Assembly (NCBI GenBank): GCA_964581895.1
Contig: CAZOPR010000001.1
Location: 434,001 to 498,000, forward strand
DNA length: 64,000 nucleotides
Direction: 5' to 3'
From: Exilispira sp964581895
GTDB lineage: Bacteria > Spirochaetota > JAAYUW01
The notes under the pieces are model-generated. The model searched no databases and was not told the DNA's origin. It worked only from the letters and a program-made list of their open reading frames with translations. Positions 1-8,363 of this stretch are shown here, piece by piece. Made by a program: the position numbers and the translations under genes. Position 1 is the stretch's first letter. Each line of letters begins with the position of its first letter.

Positions 1-1
1 T

Positions 2-487
2 TCACCACCGCTTAGATCTCCTGAAAATCAGGAAAGTTTAAGGAAATTTTTCATAGATGGTAAAATAGGAATTATTGCGACAGATCATGCTCCACATCTT
101 GAAAAAGAAAAACATTTAGATATTAATTTAGCACCTTTTGGTATAACTGGACTTGAAACGACATTTTTACTTTTATTTAATGAGTTTGTTTTGACAAATC
201 TTGTTAAACTTGAAAATCTTGTTTCATATTTAACTTCAAATCCAGCAAATAGATTTAACTTTTTTAATAAGGGGAAATTGGCTAAAAATTATATTGCTGA
301 TATTACTATATTTGATCCAAATGAGCAGCAGAAAATTACCCCATCATTTTTTTATTCAAAGGCAAAATATTCTCCATATACAAACAAAAAAGTTAAAGGT
401 AAAATTGTTAAGGTTTTTAAAAATGGTCAACTTGTTTTTGATTCAATTAAAAATGGAAATAGATTTTTTAGAAAACCAGTATTATAA
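2..487 (+). CDS. pyrC: Dihydroorotase, C-terminal part (5' end outside window)
   Basis: The frame is open from the first base of the window to the TAA at 485-487, so the gene begins upstream. The visible 161 residues carry the amidohydrolase signature TDHAPH (bases 80-97), whose Asp is the catalytic base and whose His residues lie at the active site of class I dihydroorotases. A typical C-terminus follows (DITIFDPN, then KGKIVKVFKNGQLV), matching the small composite beta domain of this family. The enzyme cyclises carbamoyl-aspartate to dihydroorotate in cytosolic pyrimidine synthesis. pyrK and pyrD, for the next step, follow on the same strand, which supports the call. The first in-frame TTG at 191 would split the domain and is not a real start. 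Confidence 0.93.
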   Translation, partial: SPPLRSPENQESLRKFFIDGKIGIIATDHAPHLEKEKHLDINLAPFGITGLETTFLLLFNEFVLTNLVKLENLVSYLTSNPANRFNFFNKGKLAKNYIADITIFDPNEQQKITPSFFYSKAKYSPYTNKKVKGKIVKVFKNGQLVFDSIKNGNRFFRKPVL

Positions 488-652
488 ATAGTTAAGTATT
501 AATTTTTAATAAGATAATCAATAAAAATTATTTTATAAGTAACAAAAAAACTTATAAAAGGCAAAGATAAAATTATAAATAAAAAAATAAAGTCATAAGA
601 AAAATAAATTTATAAAGAAAAAATAAAACAAAAATTAAAAAAAAGGTGGAAT

Positions 653-1507
653 ATGCTAAAAAAAGATATTTCTGATTACGATGTTATTATAACAAAGAAT
701 GATAAAATAAATGAAAATTATTATTTGTTAGGTGTTGGTCGACCACCAAATTTTGATATAGTAGCGGGTCAATTTGTAAATATCAAAATAGAACCTCAAT
801 CAATCCAGCCTTTTTTAAGAAGACCATTTTCTGTGTTTTATTTAGATAAATATGAGATAGGTATTCTATACCAGATAAAAGGGGAGGGAACAAAGCTTCT
901 TTCGACAAAGAAAAATGGAACAAAACTTAAAATGATTGGACCACTTGGTACTTCTTTCCCTTTAGAAGAATCTTTTATAAAAAATATAGATGGGATTTTT
1001 CTTATTGCAGGAGGCATTGGTATCGCTCCATTATTTTTTTATGCGAATAGAATCAAATCAAAATATGAATACCTTGATATAAACCTTGTTTATGGGATAA
1101 GGGACGAGAGCTTTTTATTGCCTGAAGATTATATTAAATATTATTTTTCCTCTATTTTTTTTACAATCGAAAAAAAAGCAATCTATGATGAGAACATATA
1201 TAGTGGCTGCAATTGTAAATATTTTAGTGGGAATATCTTTTCTGCCTTAAATAGTTTTGATTTTGATTCTTTAGTTAAAAAATACAAAAATCCTTTATTT
1301 GCTGTTTGCGGTCCTGATCCTATGCTAAAAGCTTTTATAGAGTGGAATAAAGATAAATCTTTTGAATCATATCTATCTTTGGAATCCTTTATGGGTTGTG
1401 GTTTTCACGCCTGTCTTGGTTGTGCTGTGCCAAAAAGTTCTGGTGGTTATATTTATATATGTGAAGAAGGTCCAGTTGTGTATTACAAAGATATAAATCT
1501 ACAATAG
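653..1507 (+). CDS. pyrK: Dihydroorotate dehydrogenase electron-transfer subunit PyrK
   Basis: This 284-residue protein has the ferredoxin-reductase layout: an FAD-binding barrel with RRPFSVF (about residues 56-62), an NAD-binding half with GGIGIAPL (about 119-126) and CGPDPM, and a C-terminal [2Fe-2S] loop with four cysteines in the pattern C-G-F-H-A-C-L-G-C followed by a fourth Cys before EEGP. It passes electrons from the FMN of PyrD to NAD+ in the type 1B dihydroorotate dehydrogenase complex. An AAAAGGTGG ribosome site precedes the ATG. pyrD follows 73 bases later, so the two subunits are probably co-transcribed. The 165-base gap to pyrC is A-rich with no clear signal. Confidence 0.93.
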   Translation: MLKKDISDYDVIITKNDKINENYYLLGVGRPPNFDIVAGQFVNIKIEPQSIQPFLRRPFSVFYLDKYEIGILYQIKGEGTKLLSTKKNGTKLKMIGPLGTSFPLEESFIKNIDGIFLIAGGIGIAPLFFYANRIKSKYEYLDINLVYGIRDESFLLPEDYIKYYFSSIFFTIEKKAIYDENIYSGCNCKYFSGNIFSALNSFDFDSLVKKYKNPLFAVCGPDPMLKAFIEWNKDKSFESYLSLESFMGCGFHACLGCAVPKSSGGYIYICEEGPVVYYKDINLQ

Positions 1508-1580
1508 AAAAGAATAGAAAAGAAAAATAAAAAAGCTAAAAATAAATAGAAAGCATAAAAAGTTTGGTAAAAGGATTATT

Positions 1581-2507
1581 ATGTCTTTACTTGAAGTAAA
1601 AAAAGGTAAATTAAACCTGAAAAATCCAATTTTAACTGCTTCTGGAACATTTGGTTATGGTGATGAATTCGAACCTTTTTTTGATGTCTCTCTTTTGGGT
1701 GGCATAACGATAAAAGGAACAACCTTAAAACCAAAAGATGGGAATCCTCCTCCAAGGATATATGAAGTTTATGGGGGGATGCTAAACTCAATTGGGCTTG
1801 CAAATATCGGTATAAATCAAGTCATAGAAAAATATTCAAAATATTTTTTATCATTAATAAACTCCGGTTGTGCTGTTATAATTAATATAAATGGGGAAAA
1901 GATTGAGGACTTTTTAAAAATTATAGAGATTTCAGATTCTGCAGGCTGTTTTAATTTATATGAAATTAATGTCAGTTGCCCTAATGTTAAAAAAGGTGGT
2001 ATTGCATTTTCCCAAGATCCAAAAACTATGGGAAAATTAGTCAATAAAATAAGGAAAAAAACAAAAACTCCTATTATTGTTAAGCTTTCACCAAATGTTC
2101 AATCCATCTTGCCTTTTGTAAAATCTGCTGAAGATGCCGGAGCAGATATAATAAGCCTTATTAACACAATGAAAGGGATATCTATAGATGTATCATCTAA
2201 AAAACCAAGATTTAAGAATATTTTTGCTGGTTTTTCTGGACCAGCTATTAAACCTATTGCTCTATATCATATATATGAGGCAAGAAGAGCGACTAAACTT
2301 CCAATAATAGGAATGGGAGGTATCAATAATTTTAATGATATGCTTGAATTTTTTGCAGTTGGCGCTGATGCGGTTGAAATTGGGACTATGAATTTAGTTA
2401 ATCCAATGACTTCTTATGAACTATTGATAGAATTAGAAAAATATTGTGAAAATAATAAAAAACCTTTAAATAAGATACAAGAAGAGCTTATAGAATGGAT
2501 GAAGTAA
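1581..2507 (+). CDS. pyrD: Dihydroorotate dehydrogenase, catalytic subunit PyrD (type 1B)
   Basis: The 308-residue TIM-barrel FMN enzyme oxidises dihydroorotate to orotate. Visible family motifs are the N-terminal NPILTASGTFGYG, the substrate loop NVSCPNVKKGG with the catalytic Cys of class 1B enzymes, KLSPNV, and the C-terminal FMN phosphate region IIGMGGINNFNDMLEF and GADAVEIGT. Length is normal for PyrDB. Its partner PyrK lies directly upstream, which fits the NAD-linked heterotetramer. The start ATG follows AAAAGGATTATT. The next gene (a phosphofructokinase) begins 25 bases downstream on the same strand, so readthrough is likely although the pathways are unrelated. Confidence 0.94.
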   Translation: MSLLEVKKGKLNLKNPILTASGTFGYGDEFEPFFDVSLLGGITIKGTTLKPKDGNPPPRIYEVYGGMLNSIGLANIGINQVIEKYSKYFLSLINSGCAVIININGEKIEDFLKIIEISDSAGCFNLYEINVSCPNVKKGGIAFSQDPKTMGKLVNKIRKKTKTPIIVKLSPNVQSILPFVKSAEDAGADIISLINTMKGISIDVSSKKPRFKNIFAGFSGPAIKPIALYHIYEARRATKLPIIGMGGINNFNDMLEFFAVGADAVEIGTMNLVNPMTSYELLIELEKYCENNKKPLNKIQEELIEWMK

Positions 2508-2532
2508 TAATTTAATTTTTTAGGAGTGGATT

Positions 2533-3726
2533 ATGAAGATTGGATTATTTACAGGTGGTGGAGATTGTGGTGGACTTGAAGCTGTAATAAGAGGAGTTGT
2601 CTTTGCAGCAGATAGTGAAAATATTGAAGTTATTGGAATTCCAAATGGATATCTTGGTCTTTATAATCTCGATAAAAATCCTGGACTTAAAATTCCATGT
2701 TCAATGGTAGATAATAGAGCAAAAAAATGCGGTACAATTCTTGGCACATCAAGGGTAAAACTTCATTCTATCCCCGATGGATTTGAAAAAGTTAAGAAAA
2801 ATCTTCAGAATACTGGTATAGAAATTTTAGTTGGAGCAGGTGGTGATGATACTTCTCTTGTTTTGGAACAGCTTTCAAATAGTGGTTTTAAGGTTATATG
2901 GGTTCCTAAGACGATGGACCTTGATATATTGCCCTATTCAGTTGGAGGGTCTTCTGCTATTAATAAGATAGCAGATGCCGTTTATGAGCTTAGAACAACA
3001 GCAAGATCTCATGATAGAATAATGGTTGTAGAGGTTTTTGGAAGGTATGTTGGCCATACAGCTTTATATGGTGGAGTTGCAGGACAAGCAGATATGATTT
3101 TGATTCCAGAAATACCTGTTGATGTTGATTATATGTATAAAACAATTGTTGAAAAATATAAAGAAAGATTAGAAAATTCAAGATTAAAAAAATCTTGGTA
3201 TATGATAGTTGTTTCAGAAGGAATAAAAGATTTAAGAACTGGAGAGTTGATAACATCATCTTCTGAGCTTGATCATTTTGGTCATGTTCAGCTTGGTGGA
3301 GCAGGGGAATATGTTGTAAATATTATTAAAAAGAAATTGAAAGAAGATGAAGAGCTTAAAGCTTTTATGGATAAACATGGAGTATTTATTAAAGGTGTTC
3401 AGGAAACTCCAAATGTAAGATCTGTTAATCTTGGTCATACCATAAGAGCTGGAATTTCAGATGCTTACGATGCGACTCAGGGTCAAAAGTATGGAGCAGC
3501 TGTTATAGAATGTATAAAAAGAGGAATTTTTGGAGTAGGTATAGCCGATGTAAAAGCAGATAAAATTTTTACTATGCCTATAGGAAAGCTTAGACAACAA
3601 AGACCTGTAAATATGGAAACAGTAGCTCTATATGAAAAGATGGGATATAATTTTGGGCGAGCGCCAATAGAATATAAACCAGAAATCAGATCAATTAGTG
3701 AATCTGAACTTTCAAGAATTTTTTAG
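2533..3726 (+). CDS. 6-phosphofructokinase, PPi-dependent type
   Basis: A 397-residue phosphofructokinase of group A. The N-terminus has the nucleotide/PPi loop TGGGDCGGLEAVIRG. The decisive positions are GGDD (residues 103-106) and PKTMDLD (125-131). Asp106 and Lys126 occupy the places that are Gly in most ATP enzymes, and this Asp/Lys pair is the established mark of PPi-dependent PFK. The catalytic Asp pair of the PKTxDxD motif is kept, with Leu in place of the usual Asn between them. It phosphorylates fructose 6-phosphate reversibly, which suits an energy-limited fermenter. AGGAGTGG precedes the start ATG. PPi use is inferred from residues, not shown. Confidence 0.88.
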   Translation: MKIGLFTGGGDCGGLEAVIRGVVFAADSENIEVIGIPNGYLGLYNLDKNPGLKIPCSMVDNRAKKCGTILGTSRVKLHSIPDGFEKVKKNLQNTGIEILVGAGGDDTSLVLEQLSNSGFKVIWVPKTMDLDILPYSVGGSSAINKIADAVYELRTTARSHDRIMVVEVFGRYVGHTALYGGVAGQADMILIPEIPVDVDYMYKTIVEKYKERLENSRLKKSWYMIVVSEGIKDLRTGELITSSSELDHFGHVQLGGAGEYVVNIIKKKLKEDEELKAFMDKHGVFIKGVQETPNVRSVNLGHTIRAGISDAYDATQGQKYGAAVIECIKRGIFGVGIADVKADKIFTMPIGKLRQQRPVNMETVALYEKMGYNFGRAPIEYKPEIRSISESELSRIF

Positions 3727-3877
3727 TTATTCTTATTTTTACTTATTGATAAAAGATTTTAATCTGTTAGATTTTTATCACAAATTAAAGTATCTACTTT
3801 TCTACTATTATTAAGTATAAGTGGATGCATGTAATTTTTAAGATACTTTTTGAAAATTATTTTAAAAAGAGGTTTAT

Positions 3878-4183
3878 ATGGTTAAAAAAGGTCAGTGGGT
3901 AAAAATCGAAAAAATAATATTAAAACCAGAAGAACGAACAGCAAAGATACCTGAAGAGACTAAAAAAGTTCCATACCTTGTTCATATAAATGGATTTTTA
4001 CAAGAAGATGCAAATATCGGTGATGAAGTTACTATAGTAAGCAGAATTGGCAGGACTCATACTGGAAAACTCATAGAAGAAAAGCCATCTTTTAAGCATA
4101 ATTTTGGTGATTTTGTTCCTCAACTTGTTGACATAAGTATTGAACTTAAAAAAGAATTGGAAGAAATTAATAAGATGCAGTAA
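3878..4183 (+). CDS. ortA: 2-amino-4-oxopentanoate thiolase, alpha subunit OrtA
   Basis: A 101-residue protein matching the small subunit of AKP thiolase in length, in its beta-rich sequence (KKGQWVKIEKIIL, RTHTGKL), and in its place just before ortB. With OrtB it splits 2-amino-4-oxopentanoate with CoA into acetyl-CoA and alanine, the last step of oxidative ornithine fermentation. AAAGAGG lies seven bases before the ATG. OrtB begins ten bases after the stop, and oraS and oraE follow, so all four genes form one cluster. The 151-base spacer from the PFK gene probably carries the cluster promoter, but I could not pick a convincing -35/-10 pair there. Confidence 0.9.
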   Translation: MVKKGQWVKIEKIILKPEERTAKIPEETKKVPYLVHINGFLQEDANIGDEVTIVSRIGRTHTGKLIEEKPSFKHNFGDFVPQLVDISIELKKELEEINKMQ

Positions 4184-4193
4184 AGGGGAGAAT

Positions 4194-5633
4194 ATGGATA
4201 AAAGTTATAATGCCGTAATGAGTAGAAAAAATGAGATAATGAAAAAAGCGCTCGGCATAGATTATGAAAAATATAGAATATCTGATATCTCTTTTGACTA
4301 TGAGATGATGATGGATGATGTTGGATATAGTATAAATGAGATAGCAGATATTCAAAAACAAAGTAAAGTAGGTAATACTCCAATATATTATCTTTCAAAT
4401 GTTACAAAACTTATAAGAAAATATGCTCCAAAAGGTAAAGGAGCTAAGATTTACTTAAAAGATGAAGCTGCAAATGCATCTGGTTCATTTAAGGCAAGAA
4501 GAGCTTCTTTATCTGTTTATGAGGCTTTCAAAAGAGGTTACAAAGGTGTTATTGCAGCGACTTCTGGTAATTATGGTGCAGCAGTTGCATCTCAAGCAGC
4601 AATGAGAGGTCTTAAATGCATAATAATCCAGGAAGTGTTTGATTCAAGATATGTCGGACAACCTGAAATCGTCGAAAAATCAAGAATTTGTGATGCTATG
4701 GGTGCTGAAGTAATAATGTCTTCAGTAGGTCCAGAACTATTTTATTCATTACTATCATCTTTAGAAGATACAGGCTATTTTAATGCTTCTTTATATACTC
4801 CTTATTCTATAGCTGGTATTGAGACTTTAGGTTGGGAAGTTATAAATCAGATAAGGAAACTTGAAGGAAGAGATCCTGATTATATTGTAGTTACTCATGC
4901 TGGTGGAGGCAATATTACTGGAACTGCAAGAGGTGTACTAAAATATAAATTGGAATTCAAACCAAAAAACAATACCGAATTTGTCGCTTGTTCGGTTGAT
5001 TTAACTGGTTTACATATGGCTTCTGATATTGATTTTAACAAAAAATCATTTACAACAGGACATACTGGTTTTGGAGTTCCATTTGCACAATGGCCAGATA
5101 GGGCAGATACTCCAAGAAACGCAGCAAGATCTTTAAGATATATGGATAGATATCTTACTGTGACTCAAGGAGAAGTATTTTATGCTACGGAAATGCTTGC
5201 TGCACTTGAAGGGATAGAAAGAGGTCCTGCTGGAAATACCTCATTGGCTGGTGCAATAAATCTTGCTATGAATTTGGATCAAGAAGCAATAGTTGTAGTT
5301 CAGGAAACAGAATATACTGGCGCAGGGAAACATCCACAAGCTCAACTTTCCTTTGCAGAAAAAAATGGTATAAAAATTTTAAGAGGGAATCCAGAAGATT
5401 CTGTTAATGGAAAAACAATTATACTTCCAAGAAATCTTTCTGATTTTCAGTATAAGGAAATTGACTTAAAGAAACTTAAAATATCTTATCTTGAAAATTT
5501 AGTTGCAAACTTTCCAAAGGCAAAAATGTTGGAAGAAGATTTTGAATTTTTATCTAATGATATAAATGAAGAAACAAAATGGATAAAAGAGATGATTTTT
5601 AACATTTTATCTGAACATAAAAATGGGAAATAA
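4194..5633 (+). CDS. ortB: 2-amino-4-oxopentanoate thiolase, beta subunit OrtB
   Basis: A 479-residue fold-type II PLP enzyme, related to threonine synthase, that forms the catalytic subunit of AKP thiolase. The PLP lysine lies in SGSFKARRA, an alanine/glycine-rich segment ATSGNYGAAVASQAA follows, and the phosphate-binding glycines are in HAGGGNITGTARG. I chose the ATG at 4194 because AAAGGGGAG sits just upstream. A TTG at 4140 would add 18 residues that overlap ortA and has no ribosome site. With OrtA it thiolytically cleaves 2-amino-4-oxopentanoate to alanine and acetyl-CoA in the cytosol. Confidence 0.93.
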   Translation: MDKSYNAVMSRKNEIMKKALGIDYEKYRISDISFDYEMMMDDVGYSINEIADIQKQSKVGNTPIYYLSNVTKLIRKYAPKGKGAKIYLKDEAANASGSFKARRASLSVYEAFKRGYKGVIAATSGNYGAAVASQAAMRGLKCIIIQEVFDSRYVGQPEIVEKSRICDAMGAEVIMSSVGPELFYSLLSSLEDTGYFNASLYTPYSIAGIETLGWEVINQIRKLEGRDPDYIVVTHAGGGNITGTARGVLKYKLEFKPKNNTEFVACSVDLTGLHMASDIDFNKKSFTTGHTGFGVPFAQWPDRADTPRNAARSLRYMDRYLTVTQGEVFYATEMLAALEGIERGPAGNTSLAGAINLAMNLDQEAIVVVQETEYTGAGKHPQAQLSFAEKNGIKILRGNPEDSVNGKTIILPRNLSDFQYKEIDLKKLKISYLENLVANFPKAKMLEEDFEFLSNDINEETKWIKEMIFNILSEHKNGK

Positions 5634-5663
5634 AAAATTTGAATAAAAAATCGAAAAGGAGAT

Positions 5664-6023
5664 ATGTCTATGAAATCTGGATTAGAAAGGAAAGATGATT
5701 TTGAAATAAGAAGAGAACATCTTAAAAATTTGTCTGATGATCAACTGAAGAAAAGATTTTGGGAGCTAACTGAAAAAATTGTTGAACCTATGATTGATAT
5801 GGCAAAAAAATACACTTCTCCATCTATTGAAAGATCTGTCCTTTTAAGGATGGGTTTTAATTCTATTGAGGCAAACAAGATTGTAGATATTTTATATAAA
5901 AAAGATCTTTTAGGTCATGGTGCTGGAAATGTAGTTCTTAAAATCAGTAAGAAAGAAAATATTAAGTATCTTGATGCTGGAAGAAAAATAATAGATGGTT
6001 ATCCATGTGAAAATCTTTTTTAA
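5664..6023 (+). CDS. oraS: D-ornithine 4,5-aminomutase, S (small) subunit
   Basis: A 119-residue protein of the length and character of OraS, the helper subunit of the B12/PLP-dependent aminomutase that turns D-ornithine into 2,4-diaminopentanoate. It is helical and charged at the N-terminus (REHLKNLSDDQLKKRFWEL) with a C-terminal GHGAGNVVLKI segment. A second in-frame ATG lies two codons in; AAAAGGAG fits the first. It lies between ortB (30 bases upstream) and oraE (66 bases downstream), which is the usual gene arrangement. The assignment rests on family resemblance and context together. Confidence 0.9.
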   Translation: MSMKSGLERKDDFEIRREHLKNLSDDQLKKRFWELTEKIVEPMIDMAKKYTSPSIERSVLLRMGFNSIEANKIVDILYKKDLLGHGAGNVVLKISKKENIKYLDAGRKIIDGYPCENLF

Positions 6024-6089
6024 TAAAGCTAAAATTTGACCTGTTAAAATCAGGAAAAAAATATAAAATTAATCTTAAAAGGAGAATTT

Positions 6090-8282
6090 ATGGATTTAAA
6101 ACCAGATAAAAAGATAGATATAGCTGAAATCTTAAAAAACCTTGAAAACTATAGAGCAAAAAAAAGAGGCTGGGTCTGGAGAAAGCCAAAACCTGGTCAG
6201 AAACTTAGTGATCATATTTTTTACGACCACTCAGAAAGTTTAAAAAATTCTGTTCCTCTTCCAGCTGCAAAATATTTTGATGGAATAGATCCTCAACCTA
6301 ACCCAGTTATTACAACTGAGATTGCTTCTGGTAGATTTGAAGATGATATAAGAAGAATGCGAATGGCTGCATGGCATGGTGCCGATCATATTATGGTCAT
6401 AAGGACAACTGGACAATCTCATATAGATGGTCTTATTGAAGGAACACCAGAAGGGATTGGTGGAGTTCCAATAACAAGAAAACAGATAAGGGCAACAAGA
6501 AAAGCACTCGATTTAATAGAAGAAGAAGTAGGTCGTCCTATAAATTTTCATTCATATGTATCTGGGGTTGCAGGTCCAGAAGTTGCAGTTGTTTTTGCAG
6601 AAGAAGGGATCGCTGGGGCTCACCAGGACCCACAGTACAATGTCCTTTATAGAAATGTAAATATGTATAGATCCTTTGTTGATGCAGCCGAAGCAAAAAA
6701 AATAATGGCTGATGCTAATATTTTCCAGATTGATGGAGCTCATAATGCAAATGCAACAGCAAAGAAGGCATGGAAAGTCAGACCAGAACTTATGGTTCAA
6801 CATGCTATAAATTGTATGTATTCATTAAAATCTGGTATGGACTCAAGAAATATTGGACTTTCAACTGTACCTCCAACTGCACCTCCTGCTCCGAAGCTAT
6901 GGTATGATCTTCCTTATGCAGTTGCATTAAGAGATCTTTTCAGTGATTTTAAGTTTAGAGCTCAGCAAAATACAAGATATGTTGAATCTGATACAGATGA
7001 AGCTCAGATAACCCATGCAATAGATACTTTAATATCAGCCTTAACTTCTGCTGATTTACAATCTACTATTACTCCTGATGAAGGAAGAAATGTCCCATGG
7101 CATCAAAATAATATTCGTTCTGTTGATGCGACAAAACAGGTTTTTAATGCCCTTGATGGTATAAAACAATTTGTAAAACTTGATATGGAAGGTCCTTTGG
7201 GTGAAATTGTTAGAGAATTAAAAGAAAGAGCCGTCTTATTTTTAGAAGAGATAGTTGAAATAGGCGGATATTTTAATGCTGTTGAAAAAGGTTATTTTGT
7301 CGATTCTGGCTATTATCCAGAAAGAAATGGTGATGGAATAGTTAGAGAACAAAATGGAGGTGTGGCAGTAGGAACAATAATCGAAAGGAAAGATGATTAC
7401 TTTGCTCCAGTTTGCTCACATTTTGGAATAAATCATTTGCCTGCTGGGATAAAAAATCCATGTGATGCAATAGATGGTTGTACTTTATGTAAACCAGAGA
7501 AAATTTCATTTATTGATGAACTTGACCCTGAAGATAATGTAAATAATAGGATTAAATCTTTAATAGAAGATGAAAAAAACGGGATAATAAAACCAGAAGT
7601 AGAATGGCATGGAGATGGATTTGTCACTGTTGAAATGGTTTTGCCAACATTTGAAGAGGCAGCAGAAGTTGCAGCCTTAGAAATAGCAAAAAAGATGACT
7701 TTAATAGATCCTCAGGTTATACACAAAAGAGTCTTACATCCAGCAGAAGGCACAATGCTTTTAGTTAAAGGAAGAGTAGAGCATTATGTAAGACTTTCAG
7801 ATATAAAGATACCAGAAAAAGTTCAGCATCTTTCAGATGAAGTCATAGAAAAATTTGTTAAAGAAAATGACTTGAAAGTTGTAGGAGCTACTCTTGGTGA
7901 GGATGAACATTCTGTTGGACTTCAAGAAATCATGGATATAAAACATGGTGGAATTGAAAAATGGGGTTTCAAATGTTACTATCTTGGAACATCTGTCCCT
8001 GTTGAAAAACTTGTTGATGCCGCCATCGAAGTTGGTGCAAAAGCAATTTTGGCTTCAACTATCATAACTCATGGTGATGTTCATAGGTACAACATGAAAA
8101 AACTTGATCAGGTATGTAGAGAAAAAGGGATAAGAGATAAAATCCTTTTAATATCCGGTGGAACTCAGGTTACAAATGATATCGCTGTTGAATGTGGAAT
8201 GGACGCTGGATTTGGAAGAGGAACTCATGGAATCGATGTAGCTGATTTTATCGTTAAAAAGCTTATGAATAAAAAAAATTAG
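6090..8282 (+). CDS. oraE: D-ornithine 4,5-aminomutase, E (large) subunit
   Basis: A 730-residue subunit that binds adenosylcobalamin and PLP. The N-terminal TIM-barrel part contains IRTTGQSHIDGL and GTPEGIGGVPITRKQIRATRKAL. The C-terminal Rossmann domain holds the cobalamin motif DEHSVG with axial His at residue 607. A lysine eleven residues later (Lys618 in DIKHGG) matches the PLP lysine of the Clostridium sticklandii enzyme, where the same His-Lys spacing of eleven is known (His618/Lys629). It rearranges D-ornithine to 2,4-diaminopentanoate. The ornithine racemase, 2,4-diaminopentanoate dehydrogenase and reactivase genes that often accompany it are absent here, so they must lie elsewhere. 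Confidence 0.95.
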   Translation: MDLKPDKKIDIAEILKNLENYRAKKRGWVWRKPKPGQKLSDHIFYDHSESLKNSVPLPAAKYFDGIDPQPNPVITTEIASGRFEDDIRRMRMAAWHGADHIMVIRTTGQSHIDGLIEGTPEGIGGVPITRKQIRATRKALDLIEEEVGRPINFHSYVSGVAGPEVAVVFAEEGIAGAHQDPQYNVLYRNVNMYRSFVDAAEAKKIMADANIFQIDGAHNANATAKKAWKVRPELMVQHAINCMYSLKSGMDSRNIGLSTVPPTAPPAPKLWYDLPYAVALRDLFSDFKFRAQQNTRYVESDTDEAQITHAIDTLISALTSADLQSTITPDEGRNVPWHQNNIRSVDATKQVFNALDGIKQFVKLDMEGPLGEIVRELKERAVLFLEEIVEIGGYFNAVEKGYFVDSGYYPERNGDGIVREQNGGVAVGTIIERKDDYFAPVCSHFGINHLPAGIKNPCDAIDGCTLCKPEKISFIDELDPEDNVNNRIKSLIEDEKNGIIKPEVEWHGDGFVTVEMVLPTFEEAAEVAALEIAKKMTLIDPQVIHKRVLHPAEGTMLLVKGRVEHYVRLSDIKIPEKVQHLSDEVIEKFVKENDLKVVGATLGEDEHSVGLQEIMDIKHGGIEKWGFKCYYLGTSVPVEKLVDAAIEVGAKAILASTIITHGDVHRYNMKKLDQVCREKGIRDKILLISGGTQVTNDIAVECGMDAGFGRGTHGIDVADFIVKKLMNKKN

Positions 8283-8303
8283 TCTTTTTCTTAAATCCTC
8301 ATT

Positions 8304-8345
8304 AAAAAAAATAGCGGGTAAAAAGATTTACCCGCTATTTTTTTT
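8304..8345. terminator. Strong bidirectional rho-independent terminator
   Basis: A GC-bearing perfect stem (AAAATAGCGGGTA / TACCCGCTATTTT around a short A-rich loop) is preceded by an A-run and followed by a T-run, so it can end transcription in both directions. It lies between oraE (plus) and the MAF-like gene (minus), which converge here. Confidence 0.93.
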
Positions 8346-8363
8346 AATAAGAAAAATAAAATT

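Noticed and set aside
3747..3780. Inverted repeat TGATAAAA/TTTTATCA after the PFK gene as a terminator
   Set aside because: No T-run follows, the stem is nearly all A-T and the loop is long. It may be a weak structure only.
4140..4193. A longer OrtB starting at TTG 4140
   Set aside because: The extra 18 residues overlap ortA, have no ribosome site and do not resemble the family. AAAGGGGAG marks the ATG at 4194.
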